Source of the DNA: Oscillospiraceae bacterium
GTDB lineage: Bacteria; Bacillota; Clostridia; Oscillospirales; Acutalibacteraceae
NCBI GenBank assembly: GCA_902774165.1
Contig: CACYHJ010000189.1
Coordinates: 1 to 5,603 of the forward strand
Length of the DNA stretch: 5,603 nt
Direction of reading: 5' to 3'
How positions within the stretch are numbered: position 1 is the first letter of the stretch; the number at the start of each line of letters is the position of its first letter. The notes beneath the pieces are model-generated. The model was not told the DNA's origin. It searched no databases and saw nothing but the letters and a program-made list of their open reading frames with translations. Positions 5,392-5,603 of the stretch are shown piece by piece. Made by a program: the position numbers and the translations under genes.

Positions 5392-5603
5392 CTATTCCCA
5401 TCCCGAAATGATCCGGCAGATATCCATCGGCGTTTCGGCAAATACTTTCGCTCCCGCATTCGCCAACTCTTCTTTGCTTCCGTATCCGTAAAGAACGCCT
5501 ATGCTCTCTGTTCCTAATAGACTTGCTGCTTCCATATCATTCTCTCGGTCACCGATCATCACTGCCTTAGCAGGATCCACCTGCAGTTCCTGAAGAGCAT
5601 ACG
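5392..5603 (-). CDS. HAD-family phosphatase, C-terminal part (runs off the window)
   Basis: Only the last 70 residues are inside the window. The open frame continues to the right edge, reading YALQELQ before Val-Asp-Pro. The GTG at 5580 is therefore an internal valine codon, not a start. KAVMIGDRENDMEAA contains the HAD motif IV GDRxxD, whose acidic residues bind the catalytic Mg2+. The following GVLYGYGSKEELANAGAK is typical of phosphoglycolate phosphatase / 5'-nucleotidase-like HAD enzymes, which hydrolyse small phosphate monoesters in the cytosol. The catalytic motif I aspartates and the cap domain lie outside. The stop at 5392 is 21 bases before the radical SAM ATG, which suggests one transcript. 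Base composition is lower in GC than the neighbour (89 of 180 G+C at 5401-5580 against 101 of 180 at 5101-5280, counted by hand). The substrate cannot be told from this fragment. Confidence 0.88.
   Translation of the reverse strand, partial: YALQELQVDPAKAVMIGDRENDMEAASLLGTESIGVLYGYGSKEELANAGAKVFAETPMDICRIISGWE

Noticed and set aside
5392..5580. Complete small protein starting at the GTG at 5580
   Set aside because: The frame is open to the window edge and the residues before Val-Asp-Pro (YALQELQ) continue the HAD fold, so it is the tail of a larger gene and not a short protein.

Overview
The window looks like chromosomal DNA from an anaerobic, endospore-forming member of the Clostridia with moderately high GC, of the Oscillospiraceae/Ruminococcaceae kind. 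The main support is a complete alpha/beta-type small acid-soluble spore protein gene (3067-3264, +). A short-form Orn/Lys/Arg-decarboxylase-fold PLP enzyme, a PflX-like radical SAM N-terminus and an LCAT-like hydrolase fit the same group. The lineage is an inference from gene content. No rRNA, tRNA, IS element or CRISPR array is visible.

Left part (1-2860): two genes read leftward. A membrane-anchored protein of unknown function (1699-2712) has one N-terminal helix, an Ala/Thr/Pro linker and a C-terminal domain. A PLP-dependent decarboxylase-family enzyme (183-1580) follows. They are separated by a strong intrinsic terminator lying directly against the decarboxylase ribosome binding site. A second terminator overlaps the end of the decarboxylase. 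A good promoter at 105-132 then drives a leftward transcript out of the window.

Middle (2713-3445): the 354-base gap between the divergent genes is not empty. It holds a leftward extended -10, a 26-base dyad, and a rightward promoter followed by two stem-loops, the second being a terminator (a candidate small RNA of about 80 nt). A sigma-G-like promoter then precedes the spore protein gene. The spore protein gene and the next leftward gene converge on a bidirectional terminator at 3331-3375.

Right part (3445-5603): a leftward 641-codon reading frame joins the first ~105 residues of a PflX-like radical SAM protein, including its CxxxCxxC cluster, to an LCAT-like alpha/beta hydrolase that has lost its N-terminus. 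The join falls at residues Phe-Val-Pro-Gly-Ile, which could belong to either parent. This looks like a deletion/recombination fusion or an assembly chimera, and it is the most notable thing in the window. Upstream of it is the C-terminal end of a HAD-family phosphatase (5392 to the window edge), with lower GC. If the join is artefactual, everything right of about 5058 comes from a different locus.

I found no convincing multi-gene system. The genes look like separate housekeeping, surface and sporulation units, not one pathway.
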